Source: Bufo bufo
Taxonomy: Eukaryota > Chordata > Amphibia > Anura > Bufonidae
DNA: 64,000 nucleotides
Assembly (NCBI RefSeq): GCF_905171765.1
Contig: NC_053393.1
Coordinates: forward strand, 191,731,921-191,795,920
Direction of reading: 5' to 3'
Shown: in pieces, positions 34,424-44,449 of the stretch
How positions within the stretch are numbered: position 1 is the first letter of the stretch
Layout: each line of letters starts with the position of its first letter
Notes under the pieces: model-generated
What the model was told of the DNA's origin: nothing
The model's input: the letters and a program-made list of their open reading frames with translations, nothing else
Databases searched by the model: none
Program-made: the position numbers and the translations under genes

Positions 34424-36005
34424 CAGGGCCTGCGCTATAATAAGGCAGACCAAGCGGCTGCCTTAGGGCGCAGAGACAGGGGGCGGAAAAATGAAACTTT
34501 TTTTTTCTTATGGGTCTAATGGGGCGAATACTAATGAAGCGCTTCAATTTTGGAAGCGCTTCATTAGTACCGGAGGACTGGTCCTCCGCTTGGCTGTCTC
34601 CTGTAAAGAGCTGCACACCATGTGACCTCACTGTGCGCAGCCTTTGCAGCTGACAGCCGAGAACCAGGAAGAAGAGAGAGAGCTTTGGTGGTGAAAAGCG
34701 GCGACGTCCAGGAGCAGGAGAGGTAAGTTATTTTATTTTATTTGAGCTGATGGCTGACATGGGTGGGCATGATGGCTGACATGGGGGGCATGATGGCTGA
34801 CATGGGGGGCATGATGGCTGACATGGGGGGGCATGATGGCTGACATGGGGGGCATGATGGCTGACATGGGGGGGCATGATGGCTGACATGGGGGGGCATG
34901 ATGGCTGAAATGGGGGGGCATGATGGCTGACATGGGGGGGCATGATGGCTGACATGGGGGCATGATGGCTGACATGGGGGAGCATGATGGCTGACATGAG
35001 GGGTACGATGGCTGACATGGGGGGCATAATGGCTGACATGGGGGCATGATGGCTGACATGGGGGAATGATGGCTGACATGGGGGAATGATGGCTGACATG
35101 GGGGGCATGATGGCTGACATGGGGGGACATGATGGCTGACATGGGGAAGCATGATGGCTGACATGGGTGGGCATGATGACTGACATGGGGGGCATGATGG
35201 CTGACATGGGGGGCATGATGGTTGACATGGGGGGGCATGATGGCTGACATGGGGGGCATGATGGCTGACATGGGGGGCATGATGGCTGACATAGGGGCAT
35301 GATGGCTGACATGGGGGCATGATGGCTGACATAAGGGGCTGATGGCTGACATGGGGGGCTGATGGCTGACATTGGGGCATGATGGCTGACATAACGGGCT
35401 GATGGCTGACATTGGGGCATGATGGCTGAAATGGGGGCATGATGGCTGACATAAGGGGCTGATGGCTGACATGGGGGGCTGATGGCTGACATTGGGGCAT
35501 GATGGCTGACATAAGGGGCTGATGGCTGACATTGGGGCATGATGGCTGAAATGGGGGCATGATGGCTGACATGGGGGCATGATGGCTGACATGCGGGGCA
35601 TGATGGCTGACATGGGGGGCATGATGGCTGACATGGGGGGCATGATGGCTGACATGGGGGCATGATGGCTGACATGGGGGGCTGATGGCTGACATCGGGG
35701 GCTGATCTGAAGCATTGGGGGGCTCATCTGAGGTCTGATTAACATTTGGGGGTCTGATTGCTGGTCTGACCTAAAGTGCAATGGAAAATATGTTTTTCTT
35801 ATTATCCTCTTCTAAATCCTAGGTGCATCTTAGAGGGCGAAAAATACGGTCCTCAAACCAGCGATTGTCTGAAGCAGAGAGAAGATACCAGGACCACACA
35901 GAGGAGAAGCCAGCTGCTGCAGACGGGACCAGGGCCAGTTGAGCTGCAGGGGGGCGGCAAAATGTAGCTTCGCTTGTGTTGGCAAAAATCCTTGCACCGG
36001 CCCTG
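34424..36005 (+). mobile_element. Non-autonomous hAT carrying a 21-bp minisatellite
   Basis: The ends CAGGGCCTGCGC and GCACCGGCCCTG are inverted, with a perfect 8-bp duplication CTGAGCAC (34416-34423 and 36006-36013). Subterminal GGGGGCGG motifs occur at both sides (about 34480 and 35950). The middle is a long minisatellite. Near 35820-35850 is a piece ending GGGCGAAAAATACGG, related to the terminus of the elements at 38812 and 56527. No transposase is present. Confidence 0.92.
34740..35705 (+). repeat. 21-bp minisatellite (GGGGGGCATGATGGCTGACAT)
   Basis: About 45 tandem copies of a unit of 18-22 bp read GGGGGCATGATGGCTGACAT, with variants ending in GGGGCTGATGG. Because the unit lacks stop codons on the minus strand, all three minus frames stay open for more than 300 codons. 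These are not genes. Period drift suggests replication slippage. Confidence 0.95.
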
Positions 36006-36214
36006 CTGAGCACATCAGGCTGAGATTATGTGATCCTAGGAAAAAACTTCTGCTACATCATAATGCCCTAATAAGACATGTGAAAAGACAGGGCTAGACA
36101 AAGCAACACATATACAGTACTTCAGAAAAATAGAAATACAGCTCTAAACATGAAGTTTACAATCAATAAATGTGGTCTCTTACAGGTGAATTCTTTTGTG
36201 TATATTTGCATTAT

Positions 36215-36218
<4 letters not shown>

Positions 36219-36246
<28 letters not shown>

Positions 36247-36265
36247 CGGTATATATATATATACA
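36219..36265. repeat. (TA)n in the right PLE arm
   Basis: A TA run with a CGG interruption, the inverted counterpart of 13928-13966. It ends about 125 bp from the neto1 exon at 36390. Confidence 0.9.
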
Positions 36266-36389
36266 CGGGTATATATCTTTGAGGCAGGGTTTCATGACTC
36301 CACTAGTAGTGCCCCCATGAGATACTTACCTGAAACATCAGTAAGTGTAGTATTCAGACTTCTTAAAGACAAATAAATATGCAACGTAC

Positions 36390-36517
36390 CTTTGACCGTG
36401 GTGGTGCTCGAATATACCATTTGCAATCAACTGCTTCATTTGCAGTAGCCTTTCCTTCTTTAAGGATTTGCACGGACTCTATTATTCCTTCTGGTCCCCC
36501 CATTTCAAACTCACAAA
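36390..36517 (-). CDS. neto1: neto1 exon: first half of CUB2 domain
   Basis: On the minus strand the acceptor TATAG (36522-36518) is followed by 128 nt: two bases completing a codon, then 42 codons. They start [17 protein letters not shown] and end [10 protein letters not shown] directly before the donor GTACGT. The first two CUB cysteines (CEFEM and VDCKW) are here, and the other two are in the exon at 1428-1656, so the domain is complete across the pair. The phase at the 3' end (0) matches the next exon. The joint codon with the upstream exon is G+TT (Val). The Penelope-like dimer ends only 80 bp downstream of this exon, and the intron that follows spans 34,733 bp. Confidence 0.93.
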
Positions 36518-36627
36518 CTATATTTATAAAATAATAAAAATATATATTTTAAAAAATATATTAAAGATAGAGACAGATATAAGATGGATATATAGATGGA
36601 TGGATGGATGGACGGAAAGAAAGGCAG

Positions 36628-36690
<63 letters not shown>

Positions 36691-36718
36691 ATGATAGATA
36701 GATAGATAGATAGATAGG

Positions 36719-36764
<46 letters not shown>

Positions 36765-36912
36765 GTAGATAGATATGGTGATTATAGATAGAAATATAAA
36801 TAGACAGACTGATGGATACATATGAGATAGGTAGGACATAGATAGAAAGATAAATAGACATATAGACTACAGATAGATAGATAATGAAAGATTACGAATA
36901 CAGACTACTCAC
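36518..36912. repeat. 395-bp neto1 intron filled by a (GATA)n array
   Basis: The short intron between two neto1 exons contains long GATA/GATG-type tetranucleotide runs, densest at 36629-36775, with flanking AGATAT variants. Minus-strand frames rich in SIYLSIYL are translations of this repeat. Length polymorphism is likely. It occupies most of the intron, but the splice-site regions themselves are free of it. Confidence 0.95.
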
Positions 36913-36954
36913 CAGGTAACGGTTTAAGAACTCCAAGGTCTTTAAAATCTGGAT
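36913..36954 (-). CDS. neto1: neto1 42-nt linker exon between CUB1 and CUB2
   Basis: On the minus strand CAACAG (36960-36955) precedes 42 nt ending before GTGAGT. With two bases completing a codon, the exon reads PDFKDLGVLKPLP and leaves one base for the next codon. Phase and sequence join correctly to the CEFEM exon 395 bp away. It is the linker between the two CUB domains of NETO1. The preceding CUB1 exons were searched for by eye up to 64,000 and not recognised, so they probably lie beyond the window. Confidence 0.85.
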
Positions 36955-37678
36955 CTGTTGAAAGAAATGGTTGTATTATATTATTATATTAATTAACAGG
37001 ATGTTCTTTAGTACACATGTATTTTAACATTACTGATTACAAGGATACATTATTTTACACAATGGATGTTTGGTAGATCAATTCAAACATCTAAAGTTAT
37101 TCAGTCCCTCAGCGATAGAAGCCAATGCAGGATCTATTTTTAACATGGGTCATGTTGCACCTTTTAGACAGTAGAGGGCAGCATGCCCCTGCAAGACACA
37201 TTTTTCTTGCCATTTTTAACGCGACTTAGCAGCAGGGACGGTTATAGACAAAATGTGGCCCTGGGCAAAATCAAAAGTGGGGCCCCAAATCTTGTAATAA
37301 TGGGCTAACAACACAGTCACATTCCGTCGATTCCGTAAATGAAAAGAAATATGTGAACATGTGTGTTCCCTCGGCCTCCATTCTCCAGGTCACTATGATT
37401 AGAGTGATACCACATTTATATAGTTTTTCTTGTGTTTTAAAAACTTGGGAAAGCATTTTTCTTTCCATCGCCACATTCTGACCTCCCCAAAACATTTTTT
37501 CATAGTTATGTCTACAAAGCTCCTGAGAGGGTTCATTATTTGAGGGACGATCTGTAGTTTTTTATTTATAGCATTTTGGGGTGTGTATGACCTTTTGATC
37601 TGTTTTTATAAAATTTTTGGGAGGAGGTGATTTTTTGTCATTATTTTCATTCACCATATGGGTAAATACATTCATATT
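36955..37678. other. Upstream neto1 intron, nothing clear
   Basis: Contains 'ggacggttatagacaaaatgtggccctgggcaaaa'-type dispersed repeat sequence near 37217-37270. No gene or defined element. Confidence 0.4.
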
Positions 37679-38336
37679 TCAAGTGTAAAATATAGGAGTG
37701 AAACTGGATCGCACATCCTCAATGCTATGCTTTTATCCAATAAGCGCTTCTCAGCATAAATAACATCGCTTCTCAGCGCAATTTATCGTATACCTACCCC
37801 TATGTTGCATGCTGTATATGAGGCATTAGTATACAATTTGATCAAAAGCATAGGCCCACTCACCACGACAAGGTTGCCTATTTGAATGGGAACCTACGGC
37901 AGTTTGAGTTCCTGAGAGTATGTGATAAGGTGAGTTTCACACCTGTTCACATGGTGCAGTGCTGCGGGGGGGCCATTGTTGCTTTGGTGCTGTGTTGGTG
38001 GGGCCCAGTGCCAGGGTGTCTTTGCCAGACAACGGGGGCGCTGTTTGACTGCTGGGTCCCGCTGCCTGCCGATGCGGTGCTGCGGAGTCAGTGGTCGACG
38101 CACAGCGATGTGCCAAATTTAGAGCAGGTTCCCATTCAAAGAGGCAACCTTGTCGTGGTGAGTGGGCCTATGTTTTTTGATCAAATTTTATACTAATGCC
38201 TTATGTACAGCATGCAGCATAGGGGTAGGTATACGATATATTGCGCTGAGAAGCGATGTTAATTATGCTGAGAAGCAGTTATTAGATAAAGCATAGTATT
38301 GAGGATGTGCGATCCAGTTTCAGTCTTATATTTGAC
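37679..38336. mobile_element. Long-TIR foldback with 11-bp target duplication
   Basis: Arms of about 210 bp (37683-37895 and 38128-38335) are inverted copies: GTGAAACTGGATCGCACATC on the left, GATGTGCGATCCAGTTTCAG on the right. An exact 11-bp direct repeat ACATTCATATT flanks them (37668-37678 and 38337-38347). Long terminal inverted repeats with 9-11 bp duplications are typical of Mutator-like elements. The 230-bp centre is GC-rich and non-coding. Confidence 0.75.
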
Positions 38337-38347
38337 ACATTCATATT

Positions 38348-38811
38348 TTAACCTTATGGGTGTTTTGGGAATTTCTTCCTATGATGTTTATTTTTTGTTT
38401 GTTTTTAATATGTAGATAGGGAGTGATTTTATTATAATTTTTTTATATATATTTTATTAAACTTTTATACACATATTAAGTTTTCTCAGAGGACTTGAAC
38501 ATGTGATCATTTGATCGCTTCTCCACTGTACTGCAATGAATTACCATTGCAGTCTATGGGGGTGCAGTGCTCCCATGGTTAACCCCTATGATGCTGAGGT
38601 CAACTGCAACCATGGCATCTGAGTGGTTAAATGTCCAGGTGTCTGCAGTGTGAAACAACAGAAACCCAGCAGCTATGGTGTCTGCTCAGCTTCTGACCAA
38701 GAACCATGGGTTAAATGGGCCTGAAAGTACTGCTTACTGGGAAGGAAAAGATCTAGTATATAGATATACAGTATACGATATATAGATAGATATGAGAGCA
38801 ATAGATAGATA
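38348..38811. other. Intron, nothing clear
   Basis: No gene or element recognised. A few GATA/AGATAT repeats lie at about 38755-38811, just before the next transposon. Confidence 0.4.
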
Positions 38812-38831
38812 CCATATTTTTCGCTTTTTTA

Positions 38832-39280
38832 AGGCTACTTTAACACTAGCGTTTTAGTTTTCCGGTATTGACATCCGTCATAGGGGCTCAATACTGCAAG
38901 AAAACTCTTCAGTTTTGTCTCCATTCATTGTCAATGGGGACAAAACTGAATTGAACAGAACGGAGTGCTCCAAAATGCATTCCGTTCCGTTTAGTTGCGT
39001 TCCCATACCTGAGAGCAAACCGCAACATTTAGTAGTTTGCTTTCCGTCCCGGGATGCGGAGCAAGTTAATGGGGAAGGATCCGTTTTCTCTGACACAATA
39101 GAAAACGGATCTGTCCCCCATTGACTTTCAATGGAGTTCATGACGGATCCGTCTTGGCTATAGAAGACATAATACAACCGGATCCGTTCATAACGGATGC
39201 AGATGGTTGTATTATTGTAACAGAAGTGTTTTTGCTGAACCCTGCCGGATCCAGCAAAAACGCTAGTGGGAAAGTAGCCT
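38832..39280. mobile_element. MITE, AGGCTACTTTAACACTAGCG ends
   Basis: The ends AGGCTACTTTAACACTAGCG and CGCTAGTGGGAAAGTAGCCT are inverted, with TA at both flanks. The interior repeats AACGGATC/GGATCCGTT motifs and holds a further foldback. It is inserted within 10 bp of the terminus of the 38812-41452 element. Confidence 0.8.
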
Positions 39281-39389
39281 TAGACGCACCTGACGATAAG
39301 ACGCATCTAGGTTTTAGAGGAGGAAAATAAGAAATAAATATTTTGAACCAAAAGGTGTGCTAAAGTTTTTAATAAAATAACATATTTCA

Positions 39390-40620
39390 CACTGTTAAGG
39401 GGGGATTTATTGCTTACACACTCTTATGGAGGGAATCTGGGAATGATGTACTGTTATGGGGCATCTGTGGATGATACACTGTTATGGTGGTCTCCGCGGT
39501 ATAGGGAGAGAGTTAGGGAAATAGCAGAAAAGAGTGAATAGGGATACAGAGGTAGCCCTGCAGCAGAGAAAATTATCTACAATCACTAAAAGGACAGCAA
39601 CATTGTAGCTGCATGGTTACCTTAAGCATAAGGGCCAAATAGTAGCGAATCTCAGCAGGAGAAATACCTCTACCAGCACTCTGTATGTAAACACATGATA
39701 ATAACCAGCCAACCTATAACCAGTGTGTATACTACCCAATATAAAACAAGGGGGCCCTCACCAAACGAGTGAAAACAAGTACACTACTCCAACTGCACAT
39801 TATCCCATATGCCACTGGACACTGAGAATCTTAAATGTTTTTCTTTTTTTGGAGTGTGTTATTGCAAATATAAAAATTTAAAAAAATAATTAATAAAGAT
39901 AAAAATTTTATTATCAGTTAGGGACCCCTATAGGGATTGTAGGTCTCAAGATCCATTGGTGCATGAATGGTCTGTGGATGACACACTGTTATGGGGGATC
40001 TGTGGATAACACATTGTTATGGGGGATCTGTGGATGACACACTGTTATGGGGGATCTGTGGATGACACACTGTTATGGGGATCTGTGGATGACACACTGT
40101 AATGAGGGATCTGTGGATGACACACTGTTATGGGGGATCGGTGGATGACACTGTTATGGAGGGAATCTGAAAATGATGTACTGTTATGGGGGGATTTGTG
40201 GATGACACACTGTTATGGGGGGATCTGTGGATGACACGCTGTTATGTCGGATCTGTGCATGACACACTGTTATGGGGGATCTATTGCTTAAACACTGTTA
40301 TGGAGGGAATCTGGGAATTATGTACTGTTATGGGGGGGATCTGTGGATGACACACTGTTATGGGGGATCTGTGGATGACACTGCTATGGGGGATCTGTGG
40401 ATGACACACTGTTATGGGGGTATCTGTGGATGACACACTGTTATGGGGGATCGGTGGATGACACACTGTTATGGGGGGATCTGTGGATGACACACTGTTA
40501 TGGGGGATCTGTGGATGACACACTGTTATGGGGGGATCTGTGGATGACACACTGTTATGGGGGGATCAGTGGATGACACTGTTATGGGGGATCTGTGGAT
40601 GACGCACTTTTATGTGTCTA
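39390..40620 (+). repeat. 28-bp minisatellite (GGATGACACACTGTTATG)
   Basis: Copies of GGGGGATCTGTGGATGACAC plus ACTGTTAT recur in two blocks (about 39390-39500 and 39960-40620), separated by about 450 bp of unrelated sequence. The same unit, inverted, occurs at 57295-57650. Confidence 0.92.
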
Positions 40621-41462
40621 TACCTCCCCTCATCCTTAAGAATGCATCCTGATCCTGCAATACATGGATGCATTCTTAAATATGAGGGGGGTTATTGTCA
40701 AATATAATATAAACACCTACCAATGAACACCAATTATGGTTCAGTCCTTCAATAACCCCCTTATCCTTAAGAATACATCCATGTACTGCAGTACATTCCT
40801 ATGGATGAGTGGGGTTATAGTTATATTTAAAACGTATTTAATGTCCAGGTCTGCCCCTGAGCTCCCCTTCATATCATGGCTGTCACTTGCCTAGGAACTT
40901 GAGGTGGAGACTGTCCAGGGGATAGCATAGCATTCAGGGGTGACGGAAGGGCTCCCGTCTTCCTTCCTAATAGCAGCAGCACGTGTAGCCAGCCAGGAGT
41001 AAGCTGATTGGTGGATGCGGTGGAGCAGCAGTTCACGCCGGCAATCTCCACCAGTCGGCAGTTCAGAGGAAAAGGAAAATGGCTCTCCTCTCTTCTCCTC
41101 TGGAATGGACCCTGGCTAAGGGCTGGTGGCATTCAGTTTCACTGAAATGCTTCACTTCTGCTGCCGCCCGTCCTGCCCCATACTACAGCATACTTTACTG
41201 CCGCCTGCCCCGCACTACAGCATACCTGACTGCTGCCACCCACCCTGCCTCACACTACAGCATGCCTCGCTGCCCCTGCCACCCACCCTGCACTACAGCA
41301 TGCCTCACTGTCCCTGCTGCCCACCCCGCACTACTACAGCTTGTCGCTGCCAGCCGGCCACCATGATTTTGGCGCATTTGCTTTATAAGGCACACTGACT
41401 TTTTCCCCCCATCTTGGGGGGAAAAAGTGCGTCTTATAAAGCAAAAAATATGATAGATATGA

Positions 41463-41516
41463 GATATTTGTTAGATAGATAGATAGATAGATGTGATTAA
41501 ATACGTAGATAGATAT

Positions 41517-41562
<46 letters not shown>

Positions 41563-41565
41563 CAG
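41463..41565. repeat. (GATA)n
   Basis: Tetranucleotide GATA/TAGA runs directly after the right end of the 38812-41452 element, interrupted once by GTGATTAAATAC. Confidence 0.95.
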
Positions 41566-42369
41566 ACTGTCAGGCAGATAGATGGGCACACCTACACACA
41601 GCATATATACAGTTACACATACTGTACACTTGTGTAGTACATATACACCTACTTGGGGATGTCAGTCTCTCCACATAACTTTGCTGTTATCCAGGCCTGG
41701 GAGAACTCAAACAAGTACTGCAGATAGCAGACTGTGGTGCTCTGCGGGGGAGGGGCACCAGGAATCTTCTGCTTTCTACTGCAGGAGGCAGTGGGTCCCC
41801 TGTTCTATGACCCCTTAGAGCTTGTGCCATGTTGGAATTGCCCAGAGGAGGCCTGTTAAGGCCCACCATCAGCACTGCAGCATCAGTGACAGAGAGCAGT
41901 AGAGAATATATAAAGCTCAAGAGAGCTGGTAAGCAGACAGCGCACCCTACACTTTGCAAGTACCATGCGCCCTGTACCACCTCACAGTATAGCTGCGCAG
42001 CGGCCGGCCTAAAAGACAGGAGGCGCTCCTGAGTCCCGGCTCCCTTGCTGCAAGGTTAGTTAGCTGGCCCAGACACTGCAGTTTAAAGTGCAGCTGTTCA
42101 GATGTCCGCCCGCTGGCTTCCACGGACGTTCAGCTGAACAGAAGCAATGAAGGAGGGGGCACCTTAGACGATGGTGTGTTATAGATATTAAAATAATAAA
42201 GAGAAGCAGGTATGAAATCTAGGCAAACCATCAAAATATTTCTTAGTCATAGAAGACTTGATAAGCTATAGGATTCAATATTTCTACAATGAGGAAGATG
42301 GCCGTAAGGAAGACCTATCAAACAAACAATAACCATGAAGTGTTTCTGCTTGGCATCTTCAAATTGGAG
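41566..42369. other. Intron, nothing clear
   Basis: Mixed-composition sequence with short open frames of no recognisable family. No exon borders fit the neto1 reading phase. Confidence 0.35.
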
Positions 42370-42735
42370 ATATTAAAGGGAATCTGTCACCCCGACTTTG
42401 GGCCATTATCTACAGTAATACACTAGTAGTACTGCAGATAAGGAGTCCAGATCACTGTTTTTTATTTTCATTCTGACCCCCGTTCCCGCGCTGTCAGCAC
42501 TAAGAGATGTATTGAAATACACTGTCAGGACTGCCATGCATGTGCATGTTAGTCCTTTCAATTATGTTAGCAGAGAACAGCAGTCCAGACAGTGTGTTTC
42601 AGTGCAGCTTTCAGTGCTGACAACAGGGGAACCACGTTCAGAAGAAAATAAAAGATAGTGATCTGGACTCCTTATCTGCAATATTAAACATGTATTACTA
42701 TAGATAATAGTCCAGAATCAGGGTGAAAGATTAGT
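42370..42735. mobile_element. Foldback MITE, AGGGAATCTGTCACCC ends
   Basis: The left AGATAAGGAGTCCAGATCAC matches, inverted, GTGATCTGGACTCCTTATCT on the right, and AATCTGTCACCCCGA pairs loosely with TCAGGGTGAAAGATT. Boundaries are approximate. Confidence 0.65.
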
Positions 42736-42869
42736 CATTTCCATTATGTTAGCATACTCTGATGCCTCTTTTATCCCAATCCATTGTGGCATTCCAGAAA
42801 CACAGATCTTTTTCTTAATTGGCAAATGAGGAATAATGTCCACCGACCACCATATTCTCAAATACCTTT

Positions 42870-43446
42870 CATTTAGTTATAATGACTCGTTTTGTCTAAG
42901 GAGCAATGATTAGGAGAAACAAAATGGCCGCCATCCTATTAGTGCACACAAAGCCTGTCCTAATCACAGAGCAGGACAAACTACTTCACAACACTGAGGT
43001 AAAGAGCCGCCTCATCCTAATCTCCTACTTGTCAAGGATTATGATCCTGAATACAGATGAGAAGATCTTCAGCTGAATCTTTGTAGGAATGGAGTTCATG
43101 AGGAGACATGAAGTACAGAGAAGTGGGACAGGACAGACTGTGGTAATGTGGGGCTGTGGTAACGGAGACTGCATATAAGATGTGCTGCTGCTCATTAGCC
43201 ATATCTGCTCATTCCTACAGAGATTCAGCTGATGACCATATTAAACTGTATTTAGGATCATATTCCCTGACAAGCAGAGCAGAGATGAGGATGAGGCAGC
43301 TCTTTAGCTCAGCATTGTGAAGCAACTTCTCCTGCTGTGTGATTAGGACAGGTTTTGTGTGTACTAATAGGACAGCGGCCATTTTATTTCTCCTAATGAT
43401 TGCTCCCTAGACAAAACGAGCCATTATAACTAATGTAAGGTACTTG
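42870..43446. mobile_element. Foldback element, TAGTTATAATGACTCG ends
   Basis: The outer arms are inverted: left TTATAATGACTCGTTTTGTC, GAGCAATGATTAGGAG and AAAATGGC; right GCCATTTT, CTCCTAATGATTGCTC and GACAAAACGAGCCATTATAA. Inner parts (CACAAAGCCTGTCCTAATCA / TGATTAGGACAGG) also pair. No coding capacity. Confidence 0.75.
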
Positions 43447-43766
43447 GGAATATATTTATAATGAGGTAACATTTAAGTATTTTAATTTTCTTAATTCCCG
43501 GAGAACCCCTTTAAACCACTCAGAATATGCCTTTACATATCTAATGTGGAATGTAATAACTGGCTCATTATTATGTATTTTATCCTTAGCAGGGATTCAT
43601 ACAAATACATTTGTCTTATCACCAAGAGTTCTTCACATGTGTTGGACGGTTAGAAGCATGGACGTGCATGCACAGCCGCTCCTCCAGAAGCAGAGCCTCT
43701 GCGCTTTCGTCATTACTAAGAGTACCTGGATGATTGTCTGGGCAAGATGTCCAGCTCTGTGGATTA

Positions 43767-44050
43767 GGCTACATTCACACGACCGTATATGTTTTGCACA
43801 CACAGCTACCGGCCGTGTGAATGTAGCCGGCCCTATGACAGACATACCTATTCTTGTCTGCGATTGCGGACAAGAATAGGACATGCTCTATCTTTTTTTG
43901 CAGGGCTGTGGATCGGAACTACGGATGCGGATAGCACACAGTGTGCTGTCTGAATCCTTTGCAGCCCCATTGAAATGAATGGGTCCGCACCCGTTCTGCA
44001 AAATTGCAGAACGCATGCGGACCCAAAAATACGGTCATGTGAATGCACCC
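43767..44050. mobile_element. MITE with nested hairpin, TTA duplication
   Basis: The ends are GGCTACATTCACACGACCG and, inverted, CATGTGAATGCACCC, flanked by TTA (43764-43766 and 44051-44053). The first 63 bp already form a hairpin on their own. The centre ATTCTTGTCTGCG / GCGGACAAGAAT is shared with the 18468 and 47912 MITEs. Confidence 0.78.
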
Positions 44051-44271
44051 TTAATATGCAGGGGGAACCTCTTTACCAGCTGGGACAGCCCCTTATTTCT
44101 GGCACTGGAGCTACTGCAAAACAACTAACTGGCCAGGATGCCGCGAGTCGGAACCACACCAATCTGATACTGATGACCTACCCTAAGGAAAGGTCATGAG
44201 TACAGAAGTCCCAGAGAAGCCCTTTAATTGGTTAGCTCAAGATAGCTAAAACTATGGAGGAAAAGGATTTT

Positions 44272-44446
44272 GGGGGTCATTTATCAAACTGGTGTAAAGT
44301 AGAACTGGCTCAGTTCCCCATAGCAACCAATCAGATTCCACCTTTCATTTTCCAAAGGAGCTGTCAAAAATGAAAGGTGGAATCTGTTTGGTTGCTATGG
44401 GCAACTAAGCCAGTTCTACTTTACACCAGTTTGATAAATGAACCCC
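44272..44446. mobile_element. Palindromic MITE, GGGGGTCATTTATCAAACTG
   Basis: Near-perfect palindrome. The left arm CATTTATCAAACTGGTG, AAGTAGAACTGGC and AACCAATCAGATTCCACC is matched by the right arm. A second copy is at 47234-47405, and a fragment at 4980-5060. Confidence 0.88.
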
Positions 44447-44449
44447 TAT

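Larger units (their letters stand above)
13898..36310. mobile_element. Penelope-like element, head-to-head inverted dimer
   Basis: The two outer ends are inverted copies: ACTACTAGTAGAGTCATG from 13898, and its complement ending at 36310. The arms stay homologous inward through a TA-repeat tract, the non-coding 3' region and the GIY-YIG and RT coding regions, meeting near 30,245-30,345. The left arm (minus sense) carries an almost full coding region. The right arm (plus sense) starts inside the RT, so it is 5'-truncated. Inverted, partly truncated pairs are a known configuration of Penelope-like elements. Removing the insertions at 14525-27881, 30836-33257 and 34424-36005 leaves a dimer of about 5 kb. 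No target duplication was evident at the outer ends. Confidence 0.8.
38812..41452. mobile_element. Minisatellite-bearing element with (C)CRTATTTTTCGC ends
   Basis: The left terminus CCATATTTTTCGC and right terminus GCAAAAAATATG are inverted, followed inward by TTAGACGCACC on the left and GTGCGTCTTATAAAGC on the right. It sits in a GATA tract, with TA next to both ends. Inside are a nested MITE (38832-39280), a minisatellite (39390-40620), and a 3' hairpin CTTTTTCCCCCC/GGGGGGAAAAAG. A relative with the same end and minisatellite, in opposite orientation, is at 56527-57773. Confidence 0.75.

Noticed and set aside
34728..35781. Three minus-strand frames of more than 300 codons, rich in Met, Ser, Pro, Cys and His
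   Set aside because: All three frames are open at once because the 21-bp minisatellite unit contains no stop on that strand. The array lies inside a hAT element and has no start context or conserved domain.
36511..36861. Minus-strand frames rich in SIYLSIYL
   Set aside because: Direct translation of the (GATA)n array within the 395-bp neto1 intron.
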